DNA of 44,989 nt from positions 1-44,989 of the forward strand of contig CAIOHN010000049.1 in the NCBI GenBank assembly GCA_903858105.1. The letters are read 5' to 3'. Origin of the DNA: an uncultured Pseudomonadota bacterium. Lineage in GTDB: Bacteria; Pseudomonadota; Gammaproteobacteria; Methylococcales; Methylomonadaceae. The position numbers were made by a program, and so were the translations under genes. Position 1 is the stretch's first letter. Each line of letters starts with the position of its first letter. The notes beneath the pieces are model-generated. The model was not told the origin of the DNA. It searched no databases and saw nothing but the letters and a program-made list of their open reading frames with translations. Of the stretch, positions 37,467-44,989 are shown piece by piece.

Positions 37467-38468
37467 TTAAATAGAACGGAAATAATTCATCGCCCCCAGC
37501 AACGGTGTGCGCGGATTTAAAGCCAGTTTTACCGATATTTTGGACAGTAGCGGCTGAAATCGACCTTTGGCCACAAAGGCTTGCATAAACGCACCTGATT
37601 CCAGTATGGAACGGATTTTAGGGCCAATGCCGCCACCAATAAAGACGCCGCCACTCGCAAAAGCCTTTAACGCCAGATTGCCAGCCTCGGCCCCGTAAAG
37701 CTCCGCAAACAAACGGACGGTTTCTCGGCACAAAGGGTCTTCGCCGTCGATACCTAATCGCGAGATCAATGCATTGCGATCCACGCCAGCTTCAACATCC
37801 GCAGTGCTGGCCGGGACCGCAGGGCAGGCCGCTGCAAAACGGTTATCCAGCAAAAAATCGTACAAATTGCTAAAACCACTGCCGGACAAAATCCGCTCCC
37901 AGCTCACATGCGCTGGATACTGGCGGCGTAGATAAGCCAACAATTCATCTTGCTGGCGGTTTTGCGGGGCAAAGTCGCAGTGTCCGCCTTCGGTAGCGAT
38001 GGGATGATAGTTGGCGCCATCCCAATGCAATATGGCTTCGCCCAGGCCGGTGCCAGCGGCGATGACGGCTATGTTGCCGGTTTGCGGTTCCGCATTGGGG
38101 TTTAACTCGATAAAGTCCTGGGATTCTAAATGTAGCATGCCGATGGCCATGGCTTCCAGGTCGTTCAGCAGTTTGACGCGTTGGGTGCCTAGTCGGGCCT
38201 TGAGCTGTTCGCCATCCAGTAACCAGGGCAAATTCGTGGTTTGGCAGCGCTGATTCAACACCGGGCCGGCCACGCCGAAGCAGGCCGATTCGACCGCCGG
38301 GCTATCACTCAAAAATAGATCGAGAATTTCTGCAAAAGTCTGATATTCGCCACTGGCAAAAACCTGTTCCTGCACACAGCGTAAGCTGCCGTCGGTTTGC
38401 GTTTCGATTAAGGCCAGAACCGTTTTGGTTCCGCCAATGTCGCCGGCTAGAATCATGTTCGTACTCAC
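37467..38468 (-). CDS. glk: Glucokinase (bacterial Glk family)
   Basis: The 333-residue ATP-dependent hexokinase fold phosphorylates glucose to glucose-6-phosphate. It has the phosphate-1 motif LAGDIGGTKT at the N-terminus, FGVAGPV, LLNDLEAMAIG, VIAAGTGLGEAI, the glucose-binding EGGHCDFAP and GGVFIGGGIGPK near the C-terminus. The start overlaps the stop of the phosphorylase-kinase-like gene by 4 bp, so glucose phosphorylation and that protein are co-expressed, which points to glycogen or sucrose turnover. Confidence 0.94.
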   Translation of the reverse strand: MSTNMILAGDIGGTKTVLALIETQTDGSLRCVQEQVFASGEYQTFAEILDLFLSDSPAVESACFGVAGPVLNQRCQTTNLPWLLDGEQLKARLGTQRVKLLNDLEAMAIGMLHLESQDFIELNPNAEPQTGNIAVIAAGTGLGEAILHWDGANYHPIATEGGHCDFAPQNRQQDELLAYLRRQYPAHVSWERILSGSGFSNLYDFLLDNRFAAACPAVPASTADVEAGVDRNALISRLGIDGEDPLCRETVRLFAELYGAEAGNLALKAFASGGVFIGGGIGPKIRSILESGAFMQAFVAKGRFQPLLSKISVKLALNPRTPLLGAMNYFRSI

Positions 38469-41400
38469 GAGGTTGGGGTGGCGTTGCTAAGCAAATGGTT
38501 TAAGGCGTCGAGAATGGCGTTGGCCAACACATGCGGCGGCAACTGGTAAAAGGCTTGCCAAGCCAGCGATACGCATTCTTCGTAATGATCGCGGTAGTGC
38601 GGGTGACGTTGCAGCCAGCTAATCCGCACGGCGTGACCGATCAAAATATCGGTGACCAGGGTGTCGTCTATGTATAGATCGGGATAATCGCGCACGATTG
38701 AGGACAGTGCTCGTAGAGCCTCCACGCTCAGTTGCCGATAAACCGGTGCCTGAATTTTGTTCAGAATATGATTGATATGCAGCCTGAAGCTTTGCTCGCC
38801 AGCGGTCATTTGCGCCAGCATGAATTCACTGTCGATACGGCGTTTGCTATTGTATTTTTCGCCGATCATCAAGCCTTTGCAATGATGCAGCAAATCCCAA
38901 ACACCGCTGAAAAACGCTTCGTTCTCGCGACCGACACTGCCCTGCTGTTCGCGCCAGGCATACCAGTCATCCGCGCCGCCACGGTCTTTTGGATCCATGC
39001 TGGCTGGAAAACGTGCAGCGGTCAGATCGCGCTGCGGGCCTTCGCAATGCAGGGTTTCCACTTGGCCCAGCTGGTTTTCGCTGTTGTTGTAGTCTTCTAA
39101 AGTCTCTTGCAGCAATTGCACCAGATCATGGGGCGGCAGTGACAGAATATCGCTGAAAGCCTGATCCAGCGAGGTGCTGCTCAAGCGTTTTTTCCGGGCG
39201 ATAATCAGTTGCAAAATATGCCCCACGCGAATGGTGTGCATGTCGGCAAACAGTTCCGGTTTTAACTTGATCAGCATGCCCAGGTAGATGATCAATTCCT
39301 GCGTAATAACCTGTTGGCTGCTGTCGTTGGGGTTAAAACTGCGAATGGTATCCAGGATTTGCCAGGAATCGGTCGGCCGCCGCAAAGTGGCTTTGCCGCT
39401 GTAAGCCCGGCCGACTGTCAAACCGTGTTGACGCACCAGAATTTCGGTGGCGGCTTGCTCCAGGTTGATGTCATATTTTTCCAGCAAGCCAGCGCAGCGC
39501 CGTACGATATACCAGGCATGATGGTCGCCAGCGCGCACATAGACTTCTTCCAGCAAGTCTCGCACTCGGCAGGCTGTGCCTTCTGAGTTGCGCAAACCGG
39601 TGTCGTGATCCAGGCCGTGGCGCTGGCAGAGTAGGGCTAGCGCTTCCAGTTGGGCGTAAAGATTGGGGTCGGTTTGCAGTTTGGCGATGAGTTGACTGTC
39701 ATCACCGATTTCCCATTCGGTTAATAAAAAGCTGTCCAGCGATTGCAGGGCTTTATCGTCTTCCGGTAACACGTTGGCGAATGGCCGTTCGGAATCTTCC
39801 CAACTACTTTCCGAAAAGCTAAAGTCGTGCAGATTGCCGATTTTTTCGTGGCTGGCGGTTTTGACAAAATCGGTCAGCAAGCCCAGTTTTACCGGGGTGT
39901 CCTGTACCTGACCTTGGCGAAGCTGTTCTATAAAACCCAGTAGTACCTGTCTGTCGGCGCTATCCAGCATGTTTTGCTTGATGTTGATCACCAGCAAAGG
40001 CTGAGCGGAGCTATCCCAGTGCCGCACGATATAGCTTAGTTCCATGCGCAAACGCTGGATTAACAGCTGATTGTCCATGGCGATATAAAAGCCTTTTTGG
40101 TTCATGAACTGCGGCAAAAACACCAAGGGATTGCCGGCCAGGACATAAAGTTTGGAAGTTGCCAGAGTACGCAGTTGTCGCAACGGTCTGCCGCTTAAAC
40201 CGATGCGGTCGTTACGGCCCACCTGGGTATATGCTGCTGCGAGTTCGCTGGCGTCTCGCACTTGAATCGGCGCGATTTCGGCCAGGGTTTGCGAGGGAAT
40301 GTTCAGGATGCGTAAGTCTTCCTGAACCTGATCATCTTCCGCCAACAAGGCAACCTTTAAAGTAGCGTTGGGGTGCAAGCGGGTGGCGCGATAACGCCCC
40401 AGTGGATCAATGTCGTCCAGGCTAATCAGTTTGTCCTGCAGCAGGCAGGCGAGGATATACAAACTTTGTGCCCAAACCAGCGGTACGTTTTCGTTCGGGA
40501 TGCGGTGCTGGCTGTGGGGATTGCGTTTTTCCGCGGCGATGGCGTTTTCCGGGACGATGTAAAGTTCCGGCAGCAGCCATTGGCCATTTTGTTCGACCAG
40601 CAAATCTTCCAGGCGGCGGCGATAATCGCCCACGCCTTCTGTGTCGCCGGCGAATAGTTTGTTGAGCAATAAATAACAAAAAAACAGCGGCCATTCGCAT
40701 TCTATGTCCATGAATTGTTTTAATTCATTGGGCTCGTAATGCAGGCGCTGATGGTCCTCTATGGCTGTTTGGTGGCCGTCCAGCAAGAAGCGTTTGCAGC
40801 CATAGCGGCCTTGTAGTTTTTCGACGATCAGCGCTTCGGTTCTGTCACGCAGCGCTGGGTTATCCACGGCAAACGCCGGAAAGCCAGTAACGCTAAGCAC
40901 GGCTGAATCCACTTCTTTGGAAATCGATTCGCGTGGCAGCAACGATTCCAAAGTGATGCGGGTGCGGGCAATATCGTCGCTGATCACATGAATAATTGCC
41001 GTCTGTCCGCCGTCCTTACCAAATAAGTTAAAACCGGACATGGCTTCCAGCGCCGCTTTGGCCATGCCGATGGAACTGGCATTCAGTTCGGCCTGACCAT
41101 GATTCATTTTATTGCCACGCTCCCAGATGCCGTAATCCGGGGTGCGATAAGCCCGGCTGACGTAATGCACCAGGTTTTGCACAAAATTGACTTCGTCGAT
41201 GCTAAATACAATCCGCAAACCCGAGGCGGTCATTTGCGCCAGCATCAGTAAAAACAAAGAGGTGGCATCGAGCTGCAAATGACCCCATTCGTGGTCGCCC
41301 ACCACCACTTCGCCCGATTGGGTGCTGTATTTGGCGTGCAGGGCGTCCAACGGGTCTTGCGAGTGTTTAAATTTTTCGACTTTGCCGGCCTGACGCATCA

Positions 41401-41680
41401 TTGCCGTCAGCAAGCCGCGCATCAATTTAACGACGCTTTGTTCCAGCAAATAGGTGCGTTCCTGTTGGCCTTCCACCTTGCGGCAGGCGAGCGCCAAGCC
41501 CCAGGCGGCCAGAATGCTGTATACATTGTCTCGCACCCAGGCATCGGTGTAATTGCCGTGGGTGGTGACGGCGGTGCTGGCTGGCAACAGGCCACTGATC
41601 CAGTCCTGGCGGTTGAGGATGATATCCTGAACTTGGCGGTAATACAGGTCTAGCGATTCGGTTTGGCTGGTTGGCATCAT
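38465..41680 (-). CDS. Phosphorylase kinase alpha/beta-like GH15-domain protein
   Basis: The 1071-residue protein is strikingly like the alpha subunit of eukaryotic phosphorylase kinase: AWVRDNVYSILAAWGLALA, LEQSVVKLMRGLL, VVGDHEWGHLQLDATSLFLL, ELNASSIGMAKAALEAM, YGCKRFLLDGHQTAIED and NENVPLVWAQSLYIL all recur there. The N-terminal half is a glucoamylase-like (alpha/alpha)6 barrel. The C-terminal part lacks the Ser-rich, lipidated tail of the animal protein. No gamma (kinase) subunit is in the window. It is coupled to glk by a 4-bp overlap and follows dcd by 41 bp. Activity is unknown; it may bind or cleave glucans. Confidence 0.85.
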   Translation of the reverse strand: MMPTSQTESLDLYYRQVQDIILNRQDWISGLLPASTAVTTHGNYTDAWVRDNVYSILAAWGLALACRKVEGQQERTYLLEQSVVKLMRGLLTAMMRQAGKVEKFKHSQDPLDALHAKYSTQSGEVVVGDHEWGHLQLDATSLFLLMLAQMTASGLRIVFSIDEVNFVQNLVHYVSRAYRTPDYGIWERGNKMNHGQAELNASSIGMAKAALEAMSGFNLFGKDGGQTAIIHVISDDIARTRITLESLLPRESISKEVDSAVLSVTGFPAFAVDNPALRDRTEALIVEKLQGRYGCKRFLLDGHQTAIEDHQRLHYEPNELKQFMDIECEWPLFFCYLLLNKLFAGDTEGVGDYRRRLEDLLVEQNGQWLLPELYIVPENAIAAEKRNPHSQHRIPNENVPLVWAQSLYILACLLQDKLISLDDIDPLGRYRATRLHPNATLKVALLAEDDQVQEDLRILNIPSQTLAEIAPIQVRDASELAAAYTQVGRNDRIGLSGRPLRQLRTLATSKLYVLAGNPLVFLPQFMNQKGFYIAMDNQLLIQRLRMELSYIVRHWDSSAQPLLVINIKQNMLDSADRQVLLGFIEQLRQGQVQDTPVKLGLLTDFVKTASHEKIGNLHDFSFSESSWEDSERPFANVLPEDDKALQSLDSFLLTEWEIGDDSQLIAKLQTDPNLYAQLEALALLCQRHGLDHDTGLRNSEGTACRVRDLLEEVYVRAGDHHAWYIVRRCAGLLEKYDINLEQAATEILVRQHGLTVGRAYSGKATLRRPTDSWQILDTIRSFNPNDSSQQVITQELIIYLGMLIKLKPELFADMHTIRVGHILQLIIARKKRLSSTSLDQAFSDILSLPPHDLVQLLQETLEDYNNSENQLGQVETLHCEGPQRDLTAARFPASMDPKDRGGADDWYAWREQQGSVGRENEAFFSGVWDLLHHCKGLMIGEKYNSKRRIDSEFMLAQMTAGEQSFRLHINHILNKIQAPVYRQLSVEALRALSSIVRDYPDLYIDDTLVTDILIGHAVRISWLQRHPHYRDHYEECVSLAWQAFYQLPPHVLANAILDALNHLLSNATPTS

Positions 41681-41721
41681 GTCACTTTTAGATGGAGTAG
41701 CGTTTGCGAAGAAACGTGAAC

Positions 41722-42288
41722 TTAAGCTTTGGGCAGGGTAACTCCGGTTTGACCTTGGTATTTGCCGCCGCGATCTTTATAAGAGGTTTCGCAGATTTCG
41801 TCGCCGCCGAAAAACAGCATCTGTGCTACGCCTTCGTTAGCGTAGATTTTGGCTGGCAGTGGGGTGGTGTTGGAAAATTCCAGCGTCACATGGCCTTCCC
41901 ATTCTGGTTCCAGCGGCGTGACGTTGACGATAATGCCGCAGCGAGCATAAGTCGATTTACCCAAACAGATCACCAGCACGTCGCGGGGGATTCTGAAAAA
42001 CTCCACGGTGCGGGCCAAGGCAAACGAATTGGGCGGAATGATGCAAACATCGGATTTAACATCTACAAAGCTGCCTTCGTCAAAATCCTTGGGATCGACG
42101 ATGGTGGAGTTGATGTTGGTGAAGATTTTAAACTCGTTGGAGCAGCGCACATCGTAGCCGTAACTGGAGGTGCCGTAAGAAATGATGCGGCCTTGCGCGG
42201 ATTCACGGACTTGCCCGGCCTGAAACGGCTCGATCATGCCGTGTTGCTCGGACATGCGGCGGATCCATTTGTCTGATTTTATGCTCAT
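41722..42288 (-). CDS. dcd: dCTP deaminase
   Basis: Dcd deaminates dCTP to dUTP, feeding thymidylate synthesis. The 188-residue protein has the trimeric dUTPase-like fold motifs: [15 protein letters not shown], the active-site segment [11 protein letters not shown] (Ser, Arg) and [21 protein letters not shown] with the catalytic Glu, then GVAQMLFF and [13 protein letters not shown]. It is upstream of the phosphorylase-kinase-like gene on the same strand. Confidence 0.96.
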   Translation of the reverse strand: MSIKSDKWIRRMSEQHGMIEPFQAGQVRESAQGRIISYGTSSYGYDVRCSNEFKIFTNINSTIVDPKDFDEGSFVDVKSDVCIIPPNSFALARTVEFFRIPRDVLVICLGKSTYARCGIIVNVTPLEPEWEGHVTLEFSNTTPLPAKIYANEGVAQMLFFGGDEICETSYKDRGGKYQGQTGVTLPKA

Positions 42289-42532
42289 GTTGCTGATTGC
42301 GTGTGGATGGATAACAGATTGTTCAAAATATCATATTAGCCCGGAAAAATCGCTATCTAGCTTGGTGAAAAGCGCTAATTTGTTGGGTTTGGGCATTATT
42401 GAGGCGGGTCATGTTGTCCCGACAGTGGTTGCATGACCAAGATCTAAATTGTCAGGGAACGCTATCGCGCACCCTGACCTACACAAGCGCAGGAATTTTT
42501 TAGATAAATTAGCAAAAACTTATTTACAAACA

Positions 42533-42544
42533 AGACGACCGGTC
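42533..42544. promoter_or_regulatory. TetR-type operator, copy 1 (AGACGACCGGTC)
   Basis: The palindromic core CGACCGGTCG (42536-42545) lies only 4 bases before the first possible ATG of the TetR gene. The same 12 bases recur before the DUF4242 gene. The GACCGGTC core is known in operators of AcuR/NemR-like TetR repressors. The position suits autorepression. Confidence 0.7.
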
Positions 42545-42549
42545 GCATA

Positions 42550-43155
42550 ATGCGCCCCATGTCAAAGTCCGCCCCCAAACAAATCAAAAAAGACAGACTG
42601 CTCGAACAGGGCGTGAGCTTGCTATTGGAAAAAGGCTATCACGCTACCGGTTTAAAAGAGATTTTGGACACAGTGCAAATCCCCAAAGGCTCTTTTTACA
42701 ATTACTTCAATAGCAAGGAACAGTTTGCTGCCGAGGCAATTCATCATTACATCGAGCCGTTTATCCTGCGCTTGTCCGGGCATTTGCAAAACCCTGAGCT
42801 AGATGGTTTGGCCGCCTTGCGAACCTATTACCTTGAGTTGATCAGCGAAGTGGCGATCAGCGGTTTTAAAGGCGGTTGTCTGCTGGGCAACTTGATGGGC
42901 GAGATTGGCGACACCAGTCCTTTGTGCCGCGATGCTTTGCTGGATGCGGTAGAGCGTTACAGCAATTTGCAAAAAACGGCGTTGGAACGTGGTCAACAAG
43001 AAGGCAAAGTCCGGCTGGATCGTTCGGCGAAAAGCATGGCCGATTTGATGTTGAACGGCTGGCAGGGCGCGTTGTTGCGGATGAAAGTCGAGCAATCGGT
43101 GGAGCCGTTGAAAGCGGTTTGTCAGGATTTGTTGGATGATTATTTTAGAGCGTGA
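42550..43155 (+). CDS. TetR/AcrR family transcriptional regulator (AcuR/NemR-like)
   Basis: The 201-residue repressor has an N-terminal helix-turn-helix (LLEQGVSLLLEKGYHATGLKEILDTVQIPKGSFYNYFNSKEQF) and a C-terminal ligand domain with GCLLGNLMGEIGDTSPLCRDAL, typical of the AcuR/NemR branch, where a cysteine near GGC often senses reactive electrophiles. Start ATG 42550 or 42559 are both possible; neither has a clear ribosome-binding site, and the operator is so near that the mRNA may be nearly leaderless. Likely targets are itself and the DUF4242-methanethiol oxidase genes. Confidence 0.9.
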   Translation: MRPMSKSAPKQIKKDRLLEQGVSLLLEKGYHATGLKEILDTVQIPKGSFYNYFNSKEQFAAEAIHHYIEPFILRLSGHLQNPELDGLAALRTYYLELISEVAISGFKGGCLLGNLMGEIGDTSPLCRDALLDAVERYSNLQKTALERGQQEGKVRLDRSAKSMADLMLNGWQGALLRMKVEQSVEPLKAVCQDLLDDYFRA

Positions 43156-43161
43156 ATGGAT

Positions 43162-43180
43162 ACAGTTTTCTGCAAACTGT
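43162..43180. repeat. Inverted repeat ACAGTTT-N5-AAACTGT
   Basis: Seven-bp arms just after the TetR stop and before the lipoprotein gene. There is no T run, so it may be a weak terminator or an operator. Confidence 0.4.
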
Positions 43181-43209
43181 TATGAACCATATTGCTTTTG
43201 GAGGAGTTT

Positions 43210-43719
43210 TTGAAAATCCTATTTATCCTGATTCCATTGTGTTTTTGTTTAGGGGGATGTTCCGAGCAATCTGAAACAACCTCCTCAACGAAGTCAGAAC
43301 GGCCTGGTGTTGATCTTGTTGAAAAGCCAGAAGCGGTGGCAGCCGTTGTTTCAGAGAACCCAGTAGAGCCTCCCAATAAGTCGGAAGCGATTCCTACAGA
43401 ACTCGCGGTCGATAATGCGGTAGCATTGATTTTCGAGCTTCCCGAAATCAAAGCGTGGTCGGACTATATCGATCAAAAATCGCAAGGTAAGGTGCATGCG
43501 GCAATATTAACCAGAGCTAAAGAGCCACAAGACATAGATGGAAAGCAATATTGGCCGGTTGATTTCTTTGAGAGCCAAGACACTCATATGCATCGCTGGG
43601 AGTCGTTTTGGGTGCGTATTGATGGAAAGGAAATATTGGTAGAAGATTTGGCCGACGGTCCGATTAGCTTGCAGGATTGGCGAGATCAAAAGAAGCCTTT
43701 GGAACGAATAAAATCTTAA
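43210..43719 (+). CDS. Hypothetical lipoprotein
   Basis: I place the start at the TTG at 43210: it follows a perfect GGAGGAG ribosome-binding site (43200-43206) by a normal distance, while the track start would bury that site. The 169-residue product has a lipoprotein signal (KILFILIPLCFCLGGC), a Thr/Ser/Glu/Pro-rich linker and a C-terminal domain (FELPEIKAWSDYI, YWPVDFFESQDTHMHRWESFWVRIDGKEILVEDL). No named family. It is more AT-rich than its neighbours and lies in a small accessory stretch with a toxin-antitoxin module. Confidence 0.65.
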   Translation: MKILFILIPLCFCLGGCSEQSETTSSTKSERPGVDLVEKPEAVAAVVSENPVEPPNKSEAIPTELAVDNAVALIFELPEIKAWSDYIDQKSQGKVHAAILTRAKEPQDIDGKQYWPVDFFESQDTHMHRWESFWVRIDGKEILVEDLADGPISLQDWRDQKKPLERIKS

Positions 43720-43799
43720 GGAACTTAGACGTGGTGGACGCCGTAAGCGCAACTTGTAAAGAGGTAACAAATGTGGATATTTCACCGGAGCAACGAATT

Positions 43800-44030
43800 A
43801 TGAACAACGACCCTAAACGCATCATCGACGACGCGATGCAATTGGAACCTGCAATTCGCGCCTTTATTGCTGAAACGCTGTTGGAATCCCTGGATTTTGA
43901 GGAAGACTTTCCCGTCTCGGCTGCATGGCAGGAAGAAATTCGGCGTCGTTGTGCCGCCATCGATAACGGAACGGCTCGACTCGTCGATCACGAATCAGCG
44001 ATAGCTCAATTGCGCGCAAGCCTTGCCTAA
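43800..44030 (+). CDS. Addiction module antitoxin (PF09720/TIGR02574 type)
   Basis: The start was moved to the ATG at 43800, with a CGGAG ribosome-binding site, giving 76 residues. The helical sequence with LETLLESLDFEED-like block (here IAETLLESLDFEED), AAWQEEIRRRCAAIDNGTARLVD and HESAIAQLRASL fits the short RelE/ParE-associated antitoxin family. Its TAA overlaps the ATG of the toxin reading frame (TAATG), typical for such pairs. A 10-codon frame MWIFHRSNEL ends in TGA overlapping this ATG and could act as a leader. Confidence 0.82.
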   Translation: MNNDPKRIIDDAMQLEPAIRAFIAETLLESLDFEEDFPVSAAWQEEIRRRCAAIDNGTARLVDHESAIAQLRASLA

Positions 44031-44322
44031 TGCTGTTCATTTGGAATGATGAGGCATTGACCGAAGCCAATGCCGCTACCTTGTATTATCGTGAGAAACA
44101 AGCGGAGTTGGGACGGCGTTTTGTCGATGCTATCGAAGACGCAACAGCAAAAATTGCTCACCATTACTGTATCGGAAATTAGCGGGCGATGTTCGCAAAT
44201 GCAAACTACCTCACTTCCCTTTCGGCATTGTTTACAGCGTTCGAGAGGAGGCGATATACATCATCGCCCTGATGCATGTGCGACAAGAGCCGGGTTATTG
44301 GCAGCATCGGATTAAATCGTAA
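44030..44322 (+). pseudogene. RelE/ParE-type toxin, frameshifted
   Basis: From ATG 44030 the frame reads like a ParE toxin (MLFIWNDEALTEANAATLYYREKQAELGRRFVDAIEDATAKIAHH) but meets TAG at 44180-44182. The remainder is found in another frame (LLYRKLAGDVRKCKLPHFPFGIVYSVREEAIYIIALMH...WQHRIKS) up to TAA at 44320-44322. The two halves join into a normal toxin of about 98 residues if 4 bases are restored at CACCATTACTG, for example a lost CCAT unit. The toxin is therefore probably inactive while its antitoxin is intact. Confidence 0.8.
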
Positions 44323-44384
44323 CTCTTTTGCGACAAACAAAAACCCGCTGCCCACCCGGCAGCATTTTTTAACGCCGGTAATTT

Positions 44385-44396
44385 AGACGACCGGTC
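44385..44396. promoter_or_regulatory. TetR-type operator, copy 2 (AGACGACCGGTC)
   Basis: It is identical over 12 bases to the site before the TetR gene and lies 18 bp before the DUF4242 ATG. This implies that the TetR protein at 42550 controls this unit. Confidence 0.7.
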
Positions 44397-44414
44397 ATTT
44401 ATTAGGAGATCATC

Positions 44415-44687
44415 ATGCCCAAATACATTATCGAACGCGATATTCCCGGTGCCGGCCAGCTGACGCAAGCCGAGCTGCAAAGTATTTCCCAAAAATCCTG
44501 CGGCGTGTTGCGCGACATGGGGCCGCGCATTCAATGGTTCCAAAGCTATGTGACCGGTGACAAGGTGTATTGCATCTATATCGCCGACAGCGAACAAGCG
44601 ATCCGCGAACACGCCGAGCAAGGCGGTTTTCCGGCCAATCGCATCGAACAAATTACCACCATCATCGACCCGGCCACGGGCGATTGA
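44415..44687 (+). CDS. DUF4242 family (SCO4226-like) small protein
   Basis: The 90-residue protein matches the DUF4242 family: MPKYIIERDIPGAGQLTQAEL, a ferredoxin-like alpha-beta fold with VQWFQSYVTGDKVYCIYIA-like block (here IQWFQSYVTGDKVYCIYIADSEQAIREHAEQGGFPANRI). A Streptomyces homologue (SCO4226) was described as nickel-binding. The ribosome-binding site is AGGAG. It is preceded by a TetR operator and followed, after four hairpins, by a probable methanethiol oxidase gene. Confidence 0.85.
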   Translation: MPKYIIERDIPGAGQLTQAELQSISQKSCGVLRDMGPRIQWFQSYVTGDKVYCIYIADSEQAIREHAEQGGFPANRIEQITTIIDPATGD

Positions 44688-44698
44688 TGATGGCTTAT

Positions 44699-44813
44699 GG
44701 TTCCCACGCTCCGGCGTACCCGCATGGCATAAATGGGAACCGAGCTAGGGACGCTCCAGCGTCCCGAACCGCAGGAGCGGTTCAACATGCATTCCCACGC
44801 GGGAGCGTGGGAA
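44699..44813. repeat. Chain of four short hairpins between DUF4242 and the next gene
   Basis: Four inverted repeats follow one another: GGTTCCCA/TGGGAACC (44699-44741), GGGACGCT-CC-AGCGTCCC (44748-44765), GAACCGC-AGGA-GCGGTTC (44766-44783) and TTCCCACGC-GGGA-GCGTGGGAA (44792-44813). The GTTCCCACGCTCC / GGAGCGTGGGAAC words at both ends make the whole an inverted element. Similar GTTCCCACGC elements are dispersed in some gammaproteobacterial genomes, from memory. It may tune expression or mRNA stability of the second gene. Confidence 0.75.
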
Positions 44814-44839
44814 CGATAACAACAAGGGGAGAGAACACC

Positions 44840-44989
44840 ATGACATTCAAACTAAGCACTTTTACCGCCGCACTAATGCTCGGCACAGCAAGCCTATATG
44901 CCAGCGCCGACGAAACCTGCGCCTCGCCTTACATGGCAAAAATCACTGGCCAGGAAGATTTTGTTTACATCTGGACGCTGGGCTCGGAA
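44840..44989 (+). CDS. Probable methanethiol oxidase / selenium-binding protein (partial, 5' end)
   Basis: The frame starts at ATG 44840 behind a strong AAGGGGAGAG ribosome-binding site and runs off the window after 50 codons. It has a signal peptide (LSTFTAALMLGTASLYASA) and then DETCASPYMAKITGQEDFVYIWTLGSE, which fits the N-terminus of the SBP56/MtoX family (CxSPYMAKI, EDFVYVWTLG). MtoX turns methanethiol into formaldehyde, hydrogen sulfide and hydrogen peroxide in the periplasm; the formaldehyde would suit a methylotroph. Only the first 50 residues are seen. Confidence 0.75.
   Translation, partial: MTFKLSTFTAALMLGTASLYASADETCASPYMAKITGQEDFVYIWTLGSE

Noticed and set aside
42236-42436. 66-residue plus-strand ORF at the dcd start
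   Set aside because: It starts inside dcd on the opposite strand and covers the dcd upstream region; no family seen.

Overview
The window looks like a chromosome segment of a gammaproteobacterial methanotroph of the Methylomonas type (order Methylococcales). This is inferred from gammaproteobacterial housekeeping blocks (rpsU-yqeY-dnaG-rpoD, metK-ahcY, tsaD/plsY) lying beside a formaldehyde-activating-enzyme homologue, nitrogen-fixation accessory genes (nifF, a 4Fe-4S leucine-rich-repeat-variant protein) and a probable methanethiol oxidase. No 16S gene is present, so genus is an inference.

Layout. 1-5 kb: end of a repeat-containing protein, small envelope proteins, a folate/pterin group (PTR1-type reductase, folK, folB), plsY and tsaD. 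4.9-9.4 kb: the macromolecular-synthesis operon rpsU-yqeY-dnaG-rpoD, then a CAU tRNA, probably tRNA-Ile2. 9.5-15 kb: the SAM cycle and SAM users (metK, ahcY, bioA, rsmE) and a CPBP protease. 15-19.7 kb: small lipoprotein, DksA-type zinc protein, lytic transglycosylase, an exported protein and a cydB with no cydA beside it.

19.7-29.6 kb is the most unusual part. Six minus-strand genes, each overlapping the next by 4-10 bp, encode a reductive activator of corrinoid proteins (2Fe-2S plus ASKHA), a corrinoid-binding protein, a UroD-family methyltransferase, a DUF1638 protein, a soluble GAF histidine kinase and a REC-PAS-GGDEF-EAL protein. A divergent REC-histidine kinase and a stand-alone receiver protein lie just upstream. 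Corrinoid methyl-transfer parts fused by operon structure to a two-component/c-di-GMP output suggest a methyl-group or corrinoid-state sensing pathway rather than a catabolic one. The methyltransferase also appears to lack two of the three usual zinc ligands.

29.6-36.4 kb: DUF815 ATPase, a DnaA-box/palindrome region, a Trp-rich small protein, a chemoreceptor gene broken by an amber codon, a Fae paralogue that seems to lack the catalytic histidine, and the nifF-lrv-hypothetical-ankyrin operon behind a sigma-54-type promoter. 36.9-42.3 kb: an exported helical protein, glucokinase, a bacterial homologue of phosphorylase kinase alpha subunit, and dcd. 42.5-45 kb: a TetR regulator whose 12-bp operator recurs in front of a DUF4242 gene, a toxin-antitoxin module with a frameshifted toxin, a chain of four hairpins and the start of a probable methanethiol oxidase gene.
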